From positions 124,001 through 188,000 of the forward strand of contig NZ_JAECVR010000004.1 in NCBI RefSeq assembly GCF_016055185.1: a stretch of 64,000 nt of DNA, given 5' to 3'. The notes under the pieces were generated by a model. The model worked only from the letters and a program-made list of their open reading frames with translations, made no database searches and had not been told where the DNA came from. Positions within the stretch are counted from its first letter, which is position 1; every line of letters begins with the position of its first letter. Of the stretch, positions 9,071-17,286 are shown piece after piece. This DNA comes from Paenactinomyces guangxiensis (GTDB lineage Bacteria > Bacillota > Bacilli > Thermoactinomycetales > Thermoactinomycetaceae). Made by a program: the position numbers and the translations under genes.

Positions 9071-9727
9071 TTAATCTTCCTCAGGGTTTACCTGCTTCCG
9101 ATGTTGAGGGTAAATCGATTCGTTAACATCGGGCGGAGTGTTATCCCCCATTTTTCGGAGCAACTGTTCCAGATCTCCTCTGACTCCTTCTACATCTGAA
9201 TTCCCGTTTAACCGCATCCCGATTCTTGTTATTTGTTGTTCTAACGTACGGTTGCCGGTTACATGGACTTTAAAATACCGGGGTGTAATACTTTCGGCCG
9301 TTCGTTTTGCCTCTTTCACTGTTTTGGGGTCCAGTTTTCCGTTTTTGGTTTGTATCCCCACAAAAATATGGTCATCTGTTACAAGGGTGGTTGCTTCCTT
9401 CACATTGGGCAAAACGGTTACCATCTGGGAAATATGGCGTGCAAGCAGGGAACGGTCAACAAATACATTGGGACCGGGGGCTTTGCCATCCGTTTTATAG
9501 TTTTCTGGTTGGTATCTGAAAAAGCCGATTTCATTTTGTCCGCCGCCATAAGCAGACTCGTGTCCGTTAATTTGATCGTTTCGTACCAAACCGTAACGGG
9601 TATCTGTTTGTTCTTCACGATAAAGAGGCTCTTGGGCGCCACCCATTCCTTCCCTTCTGGGAGGAGAACAGGCGGCAACGGATAGCACCATCACCGTTGC
9701 CATAAATCCCATCATCACTCGTCTCAT
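9071..9727 (-). CDS. yutC: YhcN/YlaJ-family sporulation lipoprotein
   Basis: A 218-residue lipoprotein (signal ending SVAAC) with a YhcN/YlaJ domain from about residue 85: LARHISQMVTVLPNVKEATTLVTDDHIFVGI and the following helix-strand segment with ITPRYFKVHVTGN. Members are made in the forespore and sit in the spore inner membrane; several affect germination or outgrowth. It holds the place of B. subtilis yutC after lipA, convergent to it. ATG 9727 has AGGAGGTG 11 nt upstream. Function beyond spore association is not known. Confidence 0.82.
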   Translation of the reverse strand: MRRVMMGFMATVMVLSVAACSPPRREGMGGAQEPLYREEQTDTRYGLVRNDQINGHESAYGGGQNEIGFFRYQPENYKTDGKAPGPNVFVDRSLLARHISQMVTVLPNVKEATTLVTDDHIFVGIQTKNGKLDPKTVKEAKRTAESITPRYFKVHVTGNRTLEQQITRIGMRLNGNSDVEGVRGDLEQLLRKMGDNTPPDVNESIYPQHRKQVNPEED

Positions 9728-9873
9728 CGTTTTCGGAACACCTCCTGCCCTTAGCTTGCCCTGAACCAGTCACATTACGCTTCCATTTTTAAGTGCACCA
9801 AAAGGTTGCAGATGTTCAGCTTTGGATGTGGTAACATATAAATGAAGAATTGGAATAGAAAAGGTTGATTTAA

Positions 9874-10149
9874 ATGGGGCGAATTCACATACAAGGAATA
9901 GATTATGAACTGTTAACCGACCATCGAAATGCCTGGAATCCGGAGGCTTTCAAGAAAAGGTACAGTGAAATCCTGAATAAGTACGATTATATCGTGGGGG
10001 ATTGGGGCTATGGCCAACTGAGATTAAAAGGTTTTTTTTCCGATGAGCATATTCGTGCCACCACAGATACGAAGATCAGCCATTTGCAGGAATACTTAAA
10101 TGAATTCTGCAACTTTGGATGCGCCTATTTTGTATTAAAACGCATCTGA
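9874..10149 (+). CDS. yutD: YutD-family protein (DUF1027)
   Basis: A 91-residue cytoplasmic protein of the DUF1027 family, recognised by YDYIVGDWGYGQLRLKGFF and the C-terminal CNFGCAYFVLKRI. Position after yutC matches B. subtilis. Function unknown. AAAAGGTTGA precedes ATG 9874. Divergent from yutC with a 146-bp shared upstream region. Confidence 0.85.
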   Translation: MGRIHIQGIDYELLTDHRNAWNPEAFKKRYSEILNKYDYIVGDWGYGQLRLKGFFSDEHIRATTDTKISHLQEYLNEFCNFGCAYFVLKRI

Positions 10150-10241
10150 GTACCGGAAAAAGCCAGCCTTATTTTGATATTATTCCCTCTAAGTAGACAG
10201 GAAGAAGAAAACCAGTTACTGTTTGCTTGGAGGGGATTTTT

Positions 10242-10319
10242 GTGGGGAAAATTCGTAAAACGTATTCATTGGAGAAGTTGAAAGGTTTCAAAAACGACTT
10301 CGCGACCGTTCACCGGTAG
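10242..10319 (+). pseudogene. Tiny ORF, possible IS3-type OrfA start remnant
   Basis: GTG 10242 lies 6 nt after GGAGGGG and encodes 25 residues beginning VGKIRKTYSLE, a start reminiscent of IS3-family OrfA proteins, but the resemblance ends there and the frame stops at 10319. It could equally be a chance ORF. The 3' end lies inside the hairpin at 10302-10338. Confidence 0.25.
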
Positions 10320-10363
10320 AATACCGGAAAACGGTCGCCGTGGGATGAAAGGCGGCAAAATTC
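10302..10363. repeat. Hairpin plus truncated repeat copy C
   Basis: GCGACCGTT (10302-10310) pairs with AACGGTCGC (10330-10338), with inner ACCGGTA/TACCGG. Directly after it comes GGGATGAAAGGCGGCAAAATTCTGT, which shares GGGATGAAAG and GGCAAAATTC with the repeat at 19894-20021 but lacks the segment between them. Confidence 0.45.
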
Positions 10364-10372
10364 TGTAACACA

Positions 10373-10407
10373 AAGCTGACACCGGTATCGTAGGTGTCAG
10401 CTTTTTT
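10373..10407. terminator. Bidirectional terminator
   Basis: AAGCTGACAC (10373-10382) pairs with GTGTCAGCTT (10394-10403) followed by Ts. Confidence 0.8.
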
Positions 10408-10416
10408 GAAATCTGA

Positions 10417-10680
10417 TTATTCATCTTCCTGCTCTTCCGGTTCATCATGGGTAGGATGGCTTCCCGGGATCACCCTTGGCAATCCCTCATGAAACTGGCG
10501 CATTTCATACGTAAAGGCGGAAACAGAGCGCTGTCCGGGTCGCCATGGTGAAGTTTTCCCCGGCTTTTCGGGGGTTGTGGCTGCACCATAAGGGCCTTCG
10601 GGAAACTCTTCCGGAATGATTTCGTTATGTACAGATTGGACAGTCTCTAATTCCTCAAAGGAGTCTTTGTCCCTGGCCAT
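10417..10680 (-). CDS. Small acidic conserved protein
   Basis: An 87-residue hydrophilic, acidic protein starting MARDKDSFEELETVQS and ending DEPEEQEDE. It contains PEEFPEGPYG and a central SPWRPGQRSVSAFTYE stretch that I recall from short cytosolic proteins of Bacillales without known function. No membrane segment, signal or catalytic motif. ATG 10680 follows GAGGTGA at a 5-nt spacing; GTG 10689 three codons upstream is an alternative. Likely co-transcribed with the DUF3055 gene upstream. Confidence 0.65.
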   Translation of the reverse strand: MARDKDSFEELETVQSVHNEIIPEEFPEGPYGAATTPEKPGKTSPWRPGQRSVSAFTYEMRQFHEGLPRVIPGSHPTHDEPEEQEDE

Positions 10681-10729
10681 GCTTTTCACCTCTCACCTTA
10701 GCATGAGCGGTGAACGGTACAGGTATTCC

Positions 10730-11002
10730 TTAAAGAAGAGAATAAATAAACTGTTTTAGTTCCTCTGCTTCTTCCCCGGACAATTGGTACACATGCTCAA
10801 GATAACCCGGCTCCTCTAAATCGTCCTCACCGATGATGGCAAAGCGGTTAGACTGCAAGTTAAGAATCAGCAGTTTTCCGTAAAAGCGCTCGGTGGTAGT
10901 AATTGCCAGATCGAAGCGGTTCGTCTCACCCATAAAGCTGACAAATCGGGTTCGGGTATTTTCTGTATCGTCGTATAAAAACATCCACTCTTCCGATGAC
11001 AT
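10730..11002 (-). CDS. DUF3055 family protein
   Basis: A 90-residue cytoplasmic protein matching DUF3055: FLYDDTENTRTRFVSF, FDLAITTTERFYGKLLILNLQS and DDLEEPGYLEHVY. No catalytic residues are known for the family and no function has been assigned. AAGGAG lies 8 nt before ATG 11002. It sits in a run of minus-strand genes related to sporulation or of unknown role. Confidence 0.8.
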   Translation of the reverse strand: MSSEEWMFLYDDTENTRTRFVSFMGETNRFDLAITTTERFYGKLLILNLQSNRFAIIGEDDLEEPGYLEHVYQLSGEEAEELKQFIYSLL

Positions 11003-11067
11003 TTTGTTAGCTCCTTTTTCTTCGTTTCCTCATCATTATACATGAGAAAAACCCGACCCGAAACGGC

Positions 11068-11691
11068 TTAAAACATCCCGAAAAAACGGGCTTTTTTTTG
11101 CCGGCGGGGAAGAAGCCCCTGCTCACTGGTTGCGGATGTCAGGCGTTGTGTGAAGTTTACATTTCGCAATTCGATTCTCAGTTGATCCTGCTTTTTGCGG
11201 ATGTCCTCAAACATTTGCTGGACTTCGTTTGAGGATACTTTGTCATAATTGACGGCAATTAACTTTTGTTCCATATCTTCAAACGAATCAAACAAACTAA
11301 ACATATGGTCTTCCAGGCGCTCCATCCGGTCAAATAACTCTTCCATCATGTCGCCTACATTTTCCATGCTTTCAATCAGGTAGGTTAATGTTTTGGCAGT
11401 ATCATTGCTATTTTCTTCTTCACTCTTTTGAAACGCTTGATCGCCACGCAGCTTTCCCTCGCGCATAAGGTCTTCACGCACTTGCTTCATTGATTTGCTC
11501 GGCTCCTGCAACCGGTTTTTGATTTCCGCTAAGCGCAACAGGCTGTCCTCTGTCAGTACATAATGGCCTCTCTCGTTCCAGTCCGGGCAAATATATTCTT
11601 CAAAAGTATCGATCCATTTACGGACCGTCCGCGCATGGACCTGGAGGCGTTCTGCGGCTTCGCGTGTGGTGATATATGCCGCTTGATTCAT
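11068..11691 (-). CDS. MerR-type HTH and coiled-coil protein, RacA-like
   Basis: A 207-residue protein with an N-terminal MerR-type winged HTH (YITTREAAERLQVHARTVRKWIDTF, residues 5-29), an EEYI..ERGHYVLTEDSL wing, then a long charged coiled coil from about residue 60 to 180 (MENVGDMMEELFDRMERLEDHM). The same order occurs in RacA and DUF3967 proteins, which bind DNA and act in chromosome or plasmid organisation; there is no effector domain of a classical MerR regulator. The C-terminus is basic then hydrophobic (KKARFFGMF). ATG 11691 is chosen for GGGAGGA 9 nt upstream; the longer reading from 11775 has none. Confidence 0.65.
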   Translation of the reverse strand: MNQAAYITTREAAERLQVHARTVRKWIDTFEEYICPDWNERGHYVLTEDSLLRLAEIKNRLQEPSKSMKQVREDLMREGKLRGDQAFQKSEEENSNDTAKTLTYLIESMENVGDMMEELFDRMERLEDHMFSLFDSFEDMEQKLIAVNYDKVSSNEVQQMFEDIRKKQDQLRIELRNVNFTQRLTSATSEQGLLPRRQKKARFFGMF

Positions 11692-11830
11692 ATGCAATCT
11701 TCCTCCCAAATATTGGTTTTTATACGATTTCGAGGAAATTGTATAGATTCCTTCTTTCCGGACAAACGAAGTCAACAGATGACAAAACTAGTGGATGTTT
11801 AACAGAGATCTTGACAAAACTTTTTCACAG

Positions 11831-11862
11831 AAAAATACCCTCCCAGTGTGAACCGGGAGGGT
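11831..11862 (-). terminator. Terminator of coat protein operon
   Basis: On the minus strand ACCCTCCC and GGGAGGGT form the stem, followed by ATTTTT. Confidence 0.85.
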
Positions 11863-11872
11863 GTGTAAGTGA

Positions 11873-12232
11873 TCAGTATGGAAATTGGGTTCGATAGTTG
11901 GCAAATTGTTGTGCTTTTTGGCTAACCTTATTCAGATCGGCGTTATCAATTTTGTACCAGCCTTTTTGCTTCATCAAATTATAGCAATCGCGTTGGGCCT
12001 GGTGAATTTCGTTTAACATTTGGAACTGCATTTGAAACAGCTGCTGGTTACCCGCTTCATTTAAAGCGACATTATACCCGTATGACAGATACTTTTCCAG
12101 GGCCAAGCAATCGTTAATTCTGTCCCTGTCATTCATTTCCGGCCCTTTCACCTTGGGTAAGCCGGCTGATTGTTGTGTTCCCGAGGCCTGATTGGCTTTT
12201 GACTGTTGCCACTGCTGGTATGTTTGCTGCAT
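11873..12232 (-). CDS. CotF-family spore coat protein
   Basis: A 119-residue protein with a Gln-rich N-terminus and a Coat_F domain from about residue 30: MNDRDRINDCLALEKYLSYGYNVALNEAGNQQL, then LNEIHQAQRDCYNLMKQKGWY. CotF-like proteins are four-helix components of the spore coat or related small coat proteins. It follows a shorter related gene by 15 nt in the same operon. Expression in the mother cell is expected from the family but no promoter was assigned. Confidence 0.8.
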   Translation of the reverse strand: MQQTYQQWQQSKANQASGTQQSAGLPKVKGPEMNDRDRINDCLALEKYLSYGYNVALNEAGNQQLFQMQFQMLNEIHQAQRDCYNLMKQKGWYKIDNADLNKVSQKAQQFANYRTQFPY

Positions 12233-12247
12233 CTGTCTGATCCTCCC

Positions 12248-12466
12248 TTACTGAGTCATTGTTGGCATCGGCATACCGCTTGCTGATTGCAACTGGGATA
12301 AAATGGTTTCATAATGTTGCTGATGCATTTGCCCAACGCGGTCAATCATCTGGGCGATTTGCGGGTCCTGGCACTCCCGCGCATAATGGTAGCATTTTTT
12401 CATGGCTAACAGCTCCCAGGAAAGTTCATCGACCAGATAGTTTAGATCTTTTGAAGAGATTTGCAT
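12248..12466 (-). CDS. Short CotF-like spore coat protein
   Basis: A 72-residue helical protein: DLNYLVDELSWELLAMKKCYHYARECQDPQI, then QMHQQHYETILSQLQ, ending in a Met/Pro-rich tail. This is the first helical pair of a coat F-like protein; such short partners often precede a full-length cotF gene. ATG 12466 has AAGGTGGAT 5 nt upstream; the longer frame to 12547 begins inside the upstream gene and is not supported. Confidence 0.7.
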   Translation of the reverse strand: MQISSKDLNYLVDELSWELLAMKKCYHYARECQDPQIAQMIDRVGQMHQQHYETILSQLQSASGMPMPTMTQ

Positions 12467-12512
12467 GTCGATCCACCTTTTTTGCAAATAATTTCTGCGT
12501 CTGCGCGGGGAA

Positions 12513-13442
12513 TTATACTCCCTTTTTTTGTATGTGTCGGCGGACAAACAAATAAGTGGGAACGCCTATGAGAGTCAGTAAAAGGAGGATCGGAAATGCT
12601 CCCGCAAGAAAAATAAGGAAATTTTCCCCCGCCACTCCCAAACCGGTCAGGCTTGACCAAAAAGAATGGCTCATTTGTTTTCCTAACGGTTGGTCCGGAG
12701 TGGAAGGAGGAACAAAGTTTTGCGTGATCTGAACATGAATGGTTGCCAGATTAACTTTATTATTTAAATACTGAAGCCGCCCTTTAATCTGTTCAATTTC
12801 CACCTGTGTTTCGTCCAACTGTCGGGAAATATCCAACAGGTCTTTCGTATCCTTTGCCTGTTTCATCAAGTCCAGCAGACGCTTTTCCATCGCTTTTTTT
12901 GCTTTCAACCGGGATTCAAGATCAACCAGTTCTTCAGTTACATCGTTGCCGGTGATGGTAATATCCGGTGTTGAATCGCCGATTTTTTGAAGCTCTTTAA
13001 GAAGAGACTGGAATTCTGCCTGAGGAACGCGAAAGGTTAAATTTCCGGATTGAGATTCCTTATTTTTAGATTCCGAGCTGGTAATGAGAAAGCCCTGGTG
13101 TTGATCCACAATTTGTTCCAATTTTGTGCGGGTTTGCTTATAATCTTTAACGGTTAGTTTTATATTGGCGGTATAGATCACTTTTCTCTGTGCTGCTGCT
13201 GTAGGAAGGGACAGGCGCTCGCTTGTGCTGTTCGTTTTATCCTTGTCTGTGGCGGCTTTCGCCATTTGTGAATCGGAAGCCTGACTCTTGCCCGTATCGG
13301 ACATTTTTGTATTTAGAGAAGGTGCTGTGCCGATTTCAGCACGATCCTGTAGTTTAACTTGGGATTCCGAACTGCAGCCCCAGAGAGATCCCAGTGCCAA
13401 AAGCACAACTATAGGAGCAATCCATCGTTTATAATAATGCAT
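12513..13442 (-). CDS. DUF4349 membrane lipoprotein
   Basis: A 309-residue protein with a lipoprotein signal ending LWGC, a polar linker rich in Ser/Lys, a DUF4349 domain (VIYTANIKLTVKDYKQTRTKLEQIVDQHQGFL, then ESRLKAKKAMEKRLLDLMKQA coiled coil) and one strong TM near residues 272-295 before a basic tail. DUF4349 proteins are anchored on the outer face of the membrane; function is not known. AGGGGG lies 7 nt before ATG 13442. It is divergent from yutE. Confidence 0.82.
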   Translation of the reverse strand: MHYYKRWIAPIVVLLALGSLWGCSSESQVKLQDRAEIGTAPSLNTKMSDTGKSQASDSQMAKAATDKDKTNSTSERLSLPTAAAQRKVIYTANIKLTVKDYKQTRTKLEQIVDQHQGFLITSSESKNKESQSGNLTFRVPQAEFQSLLKELQKIGDSTPDITITGNDVTEELVDLESRLKAKKAMEKRLLDLMKQAKDTKDLLDISRQLDETQVEIEQIKGRLQYLNNKVNLATIHVQITQNFVPPSTPDQPLGKQMSHSFWSSLTGLGVAGENFLIFLAGAFPILLLLTLIGVPTYLFVRRHIQKKGV

Positions 13443-13531
13443 AGCAGACCCCCTAAAATGGTTTCGATTTGTTGACGGAAACCCGATAAAAAAAGTTGCA
13501 TGGAATTTAAAAGAGTCGGAGGAAAGCAGTA

Positions 13532-13963
13532 ATGATCTATGAAGTTGATGTGGAAAGAATTGAGAGCCAGCTGAGATATCTGGAAAAATGCATAGAAGTG
13601 ATCAATCGGTCAGCCGCGACGCGTGGGGAGCTGGTGCAGCGTTTTGCTTTGGAAAGGGCGCTCCATCTGGCAGTCGAGTGCATGATCGATGTGGGCAGCG
13701 TGATGATTGATGGTTTTATCATGCGTGACCCCGGCGGATATTTGGATATCGTTGATATCCTGGAAGACGAAAAAGTAATTCCGCCGGAGTTGGCGGGCAA
13801 ACTGAAAGAACTTGTGCAAATTCGTGAAAAACTGGTGCGATATTATGATAAGCTTGAAGAAGAAGCATTGGTGGCTGGCAGGGATACGGAGGTATATCGA
13901 TCTTTTATTCAGCATGTACGGAAGTACTTGCACCAGGAATTAGGTGAACAAATACTCAAATAA
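13532..13963 (+). CDS. yutE: HepT-like DUF86 protein
   Basis: A 143-residue all-helical protein of the DUF86/HepT family at the yutE position. HepT toxins carry R-x4-H-x-Y; here the matching segment is REKLVRYY, with Arg in place of His, so RNase activity is doubtful. There is no MntA-type antitoxin beside it. In B. subtilis the homologue is a housekeeping gene of unknown role. GGAGG lies 9 nt upstream of ATG 13532. It overlaps no other gene when the regulator downstream starts at 14013. Confidence 0.8.
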   Translation: MIYEVDVERIESQLRYLEKCIEVINRSAATRGELVQRFALERALHLAVECMIDVGSVMIDGFIMRDPGGYLDIVDILEDEKVIPPELAGKLKELVQIREKLVRYYDKLEEEALVAGRDTEVYRSFIQHVRKYLHQELGEQILK

Positions 13964-14012
13964 CGGGTATAAGCATAATAGAATCAAAAATCTGGAGAGG
14001 AGGGTGAGCAGG

Positions 14013-14645
14013 ATGAATGAGACCGGTTCAACCCGGAAGCAAATTATGTTGATGCTGAAAACCGGGGGGCCTTTAACTGTCAGCGATATGGCTGAACAAT
14101 TAGGAGTGACAGAAATGGCCGTACGCCGACATCTAAACACCCTGGAACGAGACGGATTGATCGGATCTAAATTATTGCGCCAGTCGATGGGACGGCCCAC
14201 TCACCAATATTACCTGACTGATAAATCGGAGGAACATTTTCCAAAGAGTTACCATACATTTACCCTTGACTTATTAAACGATTTAGAACAGAATTACGGA
14301 CCTGCGATCATTGATCAATTATTTAAAAATCGCGAAAAGCGTTTGACAGACTTGTATCAATCAGAATTTACCTCTCAATGCCTGCGTGACCGTGTCCGTG
14401 CCTTGGCGGAATTGCAGGATTCCAAAGGTTATATGGTTGAATGGGAAGAGTTGGAGGACGGCAGTTATAAACTGACTGAATTTAACTGTCCGATCGCACA
14501 GGTCGCCAATAAATATAATCAGGCCTGTGCATGTGAAATTAATTGGTTTCAAAACCTCCTGGATGCTGAGGTGGAGCGTTCGGAGTGTAAGGCAAAAGGC
14601 GGGCAAAATTGCATCTACTATATCCGAAAAAGAAAAACCGGTTGA
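14013..14645 (+). CDS. SufR-like winged-helix Fe-S sensor regulator
   Basis: A 210-residue transcription factor. Residues 7-70 are a DeoR/ArsR-type winged HTH (LTVSDMAEQLGVTEMAVRRHLNTLERDGLI). The C-terminal part has NCPIAQVANKYNQACAC, that is Cys-x12-Cys-x-Cys, followed by SEC and QNC. This spacing resembles SufR, which binds an Fe-S cluster and represses suf genes. ATG 14013 follows GGAGGGTGA; the reading from 13944 overlaps yutE and has no site. Target genes cannot be told from the window, though several Fe-S proteins lie near. Confidence 0.75.
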   Translation: MNETGSTRKQIMLMLKTGGPLTVSDMAEQLGVTEMAVRRHLNTLERDGLIGSKLLRQSMGRPTHQYYLTDKSEEHFPKSYHTFTLDLLNDLEQNYGPAIIDQLFKNREKRLTDLYQSEFTSQCLRDRVRALAELQDSKGYMVEWEELEDGSYKLTEFNCPIAQVANKYNQACACEINWFQNLLDAEVERSECKAKGGQNCIYYIRKRKTG

Positions 14646-14650
14646 AAGAA

Positions 14651-14686
14651 CCGACACGAGTCTTCGTGTCGGCCTTCTATTTTTTA
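14651..14686 (+). terminator. Intrinsic terminator
   Basis: CCGACACGA (14651-14659) pairs with TCGTGTCGG (14664-14672), followed by CCTTCTATTTTTT. Confidence 0.85.
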
Positions 14687-14766
14687 TGCTTTTTAGGTGG
14701 AAACAAAGCTGTGGTACAATCAGTATAAGTATTTGGGCCTTTAAGTACAAAGCAGGAGGGACATAG

Positions 14767-15498
14767 ATGCCGCAATGGTATGAAGAAAGCTTTGGAGAAG
14801 ACTATTTACTCGTTTATAAGCATCGGAACAGGCAAAACGCATCGTTTGAGGCGGAGCAGATCACCCGTTGGCTGCAATTGAGCAAACAGGATCTTATTTT
14901 AGACCTGTGCTGCGGGACTGGCCGGCATACGATTGCCCTTGGCCGCAATGATTTCCGAGTCGTGGGCCTGGACTTGTCCAAAACGCTATTGTCACATGCT
15001 GTCAGTGAATCGGCAGGTTTGCCTATTCCATTTGTTCATGGAGATATGCGGACTTTGCCTTTTATGGATCATTCTTTTGAAGTGGTGTTAAATTTATTTA
15101 CTTCTTTTGGTTATTTTACCCAGGACAGGGATAATCAGCAGGTACTGGCGGAGATCAACCGTGTGCTGAAACCGGAAGGACGGTTTTTGATCGACTTTAT
15201 GAACCCGGAATCGGTAAAGAGAAAGCTGGTACCCGTGAGTGAGAGGGAAGAACAAGGGATACATATTCGTGAAGAAAGAAAAATTGCAGGAGATTTTGTG
15301 CTTAAAGAGATTTGGGTGCGGGATGACAAGGGGGAGCGTCACTATCAAGAGCGGGTGAAGATGTATTCAATGGACCGGATGGAAGCAATGATGGAGCAAG
15401 CGGGTCTTACGATTGAGCAGGTCTATGGGAACTTTCGCGGGGAACCTTATCAAACCATGAGTGATCGTATGATCTTTTTGGGGCGTGTGTACAAATGA
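14767..15498 (+). CDS. Class I SAM-dependent methyltransferase
   Basis: A 243-residue methyltransferase with motif I LDLCCGTGRHT (residues 45-55), the acidic VVGLDLS end of strand 2, the GDMRTLPF loop and the LKPEGRFLIDF post-III motif. Substrate unknown; the family includes small-molecule and cofactor methyltransferases. GGAGG lies 7 nt upstream of ATG 14767. It overlaps yutF by 4 nt (ATGA) so the two are translationally coupled. Confidence 0.82.
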   Translation: MPQWYEESFGEDYLLVYKHRNRQNASFEAEQITRWLQLSKQDLILDLCCGTGRHTIALGRNDFRVVGLDLSKTLLSHAVSESAGLPIPFVHGDMRTLPFMDHSFEVVLNLFTSFGYFTQDRDNQQVLAEINRVLKPEGRFLIDFMNPESVKRKLVPVSEREEQGIHIREERKIAGDFVLKEIWVRDDKGERHYQERVKMYSMDRMEAMMEQAGLTIEQVYGNFRGEPYQTMSDRMIFLGRVYK

Positions 15499-16259
15499 AG
15501 TCATATCGCGGTTACTTGATTGATCTGGATGGAACGCTGTTTCGCGGGACAGAGGTGATTCCGGAGGCTCTTTCCTTTATGGATCAATTAAGCAAGGCCA
15601 ATATTCCATACCTTTATCTGACCAATAACTCCTCCCGCCCGCCGGAGAAGGTAGCTGAAAAATTACGCGATTTTGGTTTTCCTGCCGCACCGGATCAGGT
15701 TTATACTTCCGCTCAGGCAACAGCGCAGTATCTGCAAGATGAAATGAACTCTCCTTCCGTTTTTGTCATTGGTGAAGAAGGATTGGTCCGGGCTGTCGCC
15801 GGAGCGGGCTGCGAAATAACGGAAGACCGGCCGCAGGCAGTTGTGGTCGGGATTGATCGCCAGTTCACCTATGAAAAAATGAAAAAAGCCAGCCTGGCGA
15901 TTCGCGCGGGAGCAGCCTTTATCGGAACCAACGCAGACAGAGCCTTGCCGACCGAAGAAGGATTGCTGCCCGGCAGCGGTTCACTGTCTGCGGGGATTGC
16001 TGCAGCGACAGGTATTGAGCCGCTATTTATCGGGAAACCGCAACCGATTATCCTGCGCTATGCTCTGCAAAAATTGAGGACCACCCCTGAAGAGACACTG
16101 ATAGTGGGAGATAATCTGGAAACGGATATCCGTGCCGGGGTAAATGGCGGAATTGATACTCTGCTTGTTTTTACAGGAATCACCACTCCTGAAATGGCAG
16201 AACAGTCCTCTATTCGGGCTACTTACGAGGTAAACCGGTTAAGCGAATGGAACATCTGA
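15495..16259 (+). CDS. yutF: HAD-superfamily IIA phosphatase
   Basis: A 254-residue NagD/PGP-type hydrolase. Motif I is DLDGTLFRG with the nucleophilic Asp near residue 10, motif II is YLTNNSS, and motif IV is GDNLETDI near 208. The cap between residues 85 and 180 is the C2 type. B. subtilis YutF is at the same place and hydrolyses small phosphate esters in vitro; the natural substrate is unknown. Middle gene of a three-gene operon with the methyltransferase and the MBL-fold gene. Confidence 0.88.
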   Translation: MKSYRGYLIDLDGTLFRGTEVIPEALSFMDQLSKANIPYLYLTNNSSRPPEKVAEKLRDFGFPAAPDQVYTSAQATAQYLQDEMNSPSVFVIGEEGLVRAVAGAGCEITEDRPQAVVVGIDRQFTYEKMKKASLAIRAGAAFIGTNADRALPTEEGLLPGSGSLSAGIAAATGIEPLFIGKPQPIILRYALQKLRTTPEETLIVGDNLETDIRAGVNGGIDTLLVFTGITTPEMAEQSSIRATYEVNRLSEWNI

Positions 16260-16273
16260 GAGGAGACACGGAG

Positions 16274-17239
16274 ATGAAACAATGGGGAGAAATCATTCAA
16301 GTTCCTTTACCGTTGCCCTTTGCTCTGAAGATGATCAATGCTTACATCATTAAGGGAAGCCGGGGCTGCACGATTATTGATACCGGCCTTCATACCGAAG
16401 AAGACCTGGAGATGTGGAAACAGGCCCAAACTGAATATGGATGGAATTGGAAAGATGTCGAAAAAATTGTTTTAACCCATTACCACCCTGACCATTATGG
16501 ATTGGCCGGAACGCTGCAAGAGTTGACCGGCGCTCCGGTTTATATCTCGGAAACAGATAAGATCCAGGCAAGGATTTTTCTGGACAGGGAGAGTGACATG
16601 CCCGAAATAATGGCTGATTTTTATAGCAAGCATGGATTAGACAAGGAATGGACGGCCAAGATTTCCGGGCATCTGCGAAGCTTTTACAGGTGGGTGGAAC
16701 CTCATCCCCGCCCGTCTTTAATCGGAGCGGGGGATACAATCCAACTGGGGGATCGTGAATATACAGTGTACCATACCCCGGGGCATGCGGACGGCCATCT
16801 CAGTTTTTTTGATCCGGAGCGGGGCTGGCTGATCGGGGGAGATTTTCTCTTGCCTAAAATTACGCCGAATATCAGTTTATGGCCCAGGTGCAATCCCAAT
16901 CCGCTTAAAACTTATCTGGACACGTTGGAAAAGATGAAAGACTTGCCGGTGAAAAAGGTATTTCCCTCCCACGGCCGCGTATTTGAACATTATCGCGAAC
17001 GTATTGACGAGTTAAAGCGACATCATGAGGAGCGTTTGCAAAAAATGAAAGAATGGATTGCACAAGCGGATGGAGCAACAGCATTTGAGGTATGTACTTA
17101 TCTGTTCGGCACCAGTCTGTCCATCCATAATTTGCGCTTTGCCCTGGCGGAAACGCTGGCTCATCTGGAATATCTGCGTTTGTCGGGGGAATTGAACCGG
17201 ATGGAGGAAAAGGAGAAATTTGTGTACCATCTCAGCTGA
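16274..17239 (+). CDS. Metallo-beta-lactamase fold hydrolase
   Basis: A 321-residue protein with the MBL metal motif THYHPDHYG (residues 72-80), further ligands in HTPGHADGHLS and GGDFLLP, and the final SHG histidine near 238, all intact. A C-terminal extension of about 80 residues (HHEERLQKMKEWIAQ onward) resembles the winged domain of glyoxalase-II-like/LACTB2-type proteins. Substrate unknown. ATG 16274 has GAGAGGAGA 8 nt upstream, 14 nt after yutF, so it closes the operon. Confidence 0.85.
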   Translation: MKQWGEIIQVPLPLPFALKMINAYIIKGSRGCTIIDTGLHTEEDLEMWKQAQTEYGWNWKDVEKIVLTHYHPDHYGLAGTLQELTGAPVYISETDKIQARIFLDRESDMPEIMADFYSKHGLDKEWTAKISGHLRSFYRWVEPHPRPSLIGAGDTIQLGDREYTVYHTPGHADGHLSFFDPERGWLIGGDFLLPKITPNISLWPRCNPNPLKTYLDTLEKMKDLPVKKVFPSHGRVFEHYRERIDELKRHHEERLQKMKEWIAQADGATAFEVCTYLFGTSLSIHNLRFALAETLAHLEYLRLSGELNRMEEKEKFVYHLS

Positions 17240-17286
17240 TCAGCTGCCGTCCGGTAAAATCGCCGGAAAGACCTGTAGCCAGGTTT

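Noticed and set aside
13532-13963. Toxin-antitoxin system from the HepT-like protein
   Set aside because: The catalytic His is replaced and no MntA-type partner is adjacent; it is a conserved housekeeping gene.
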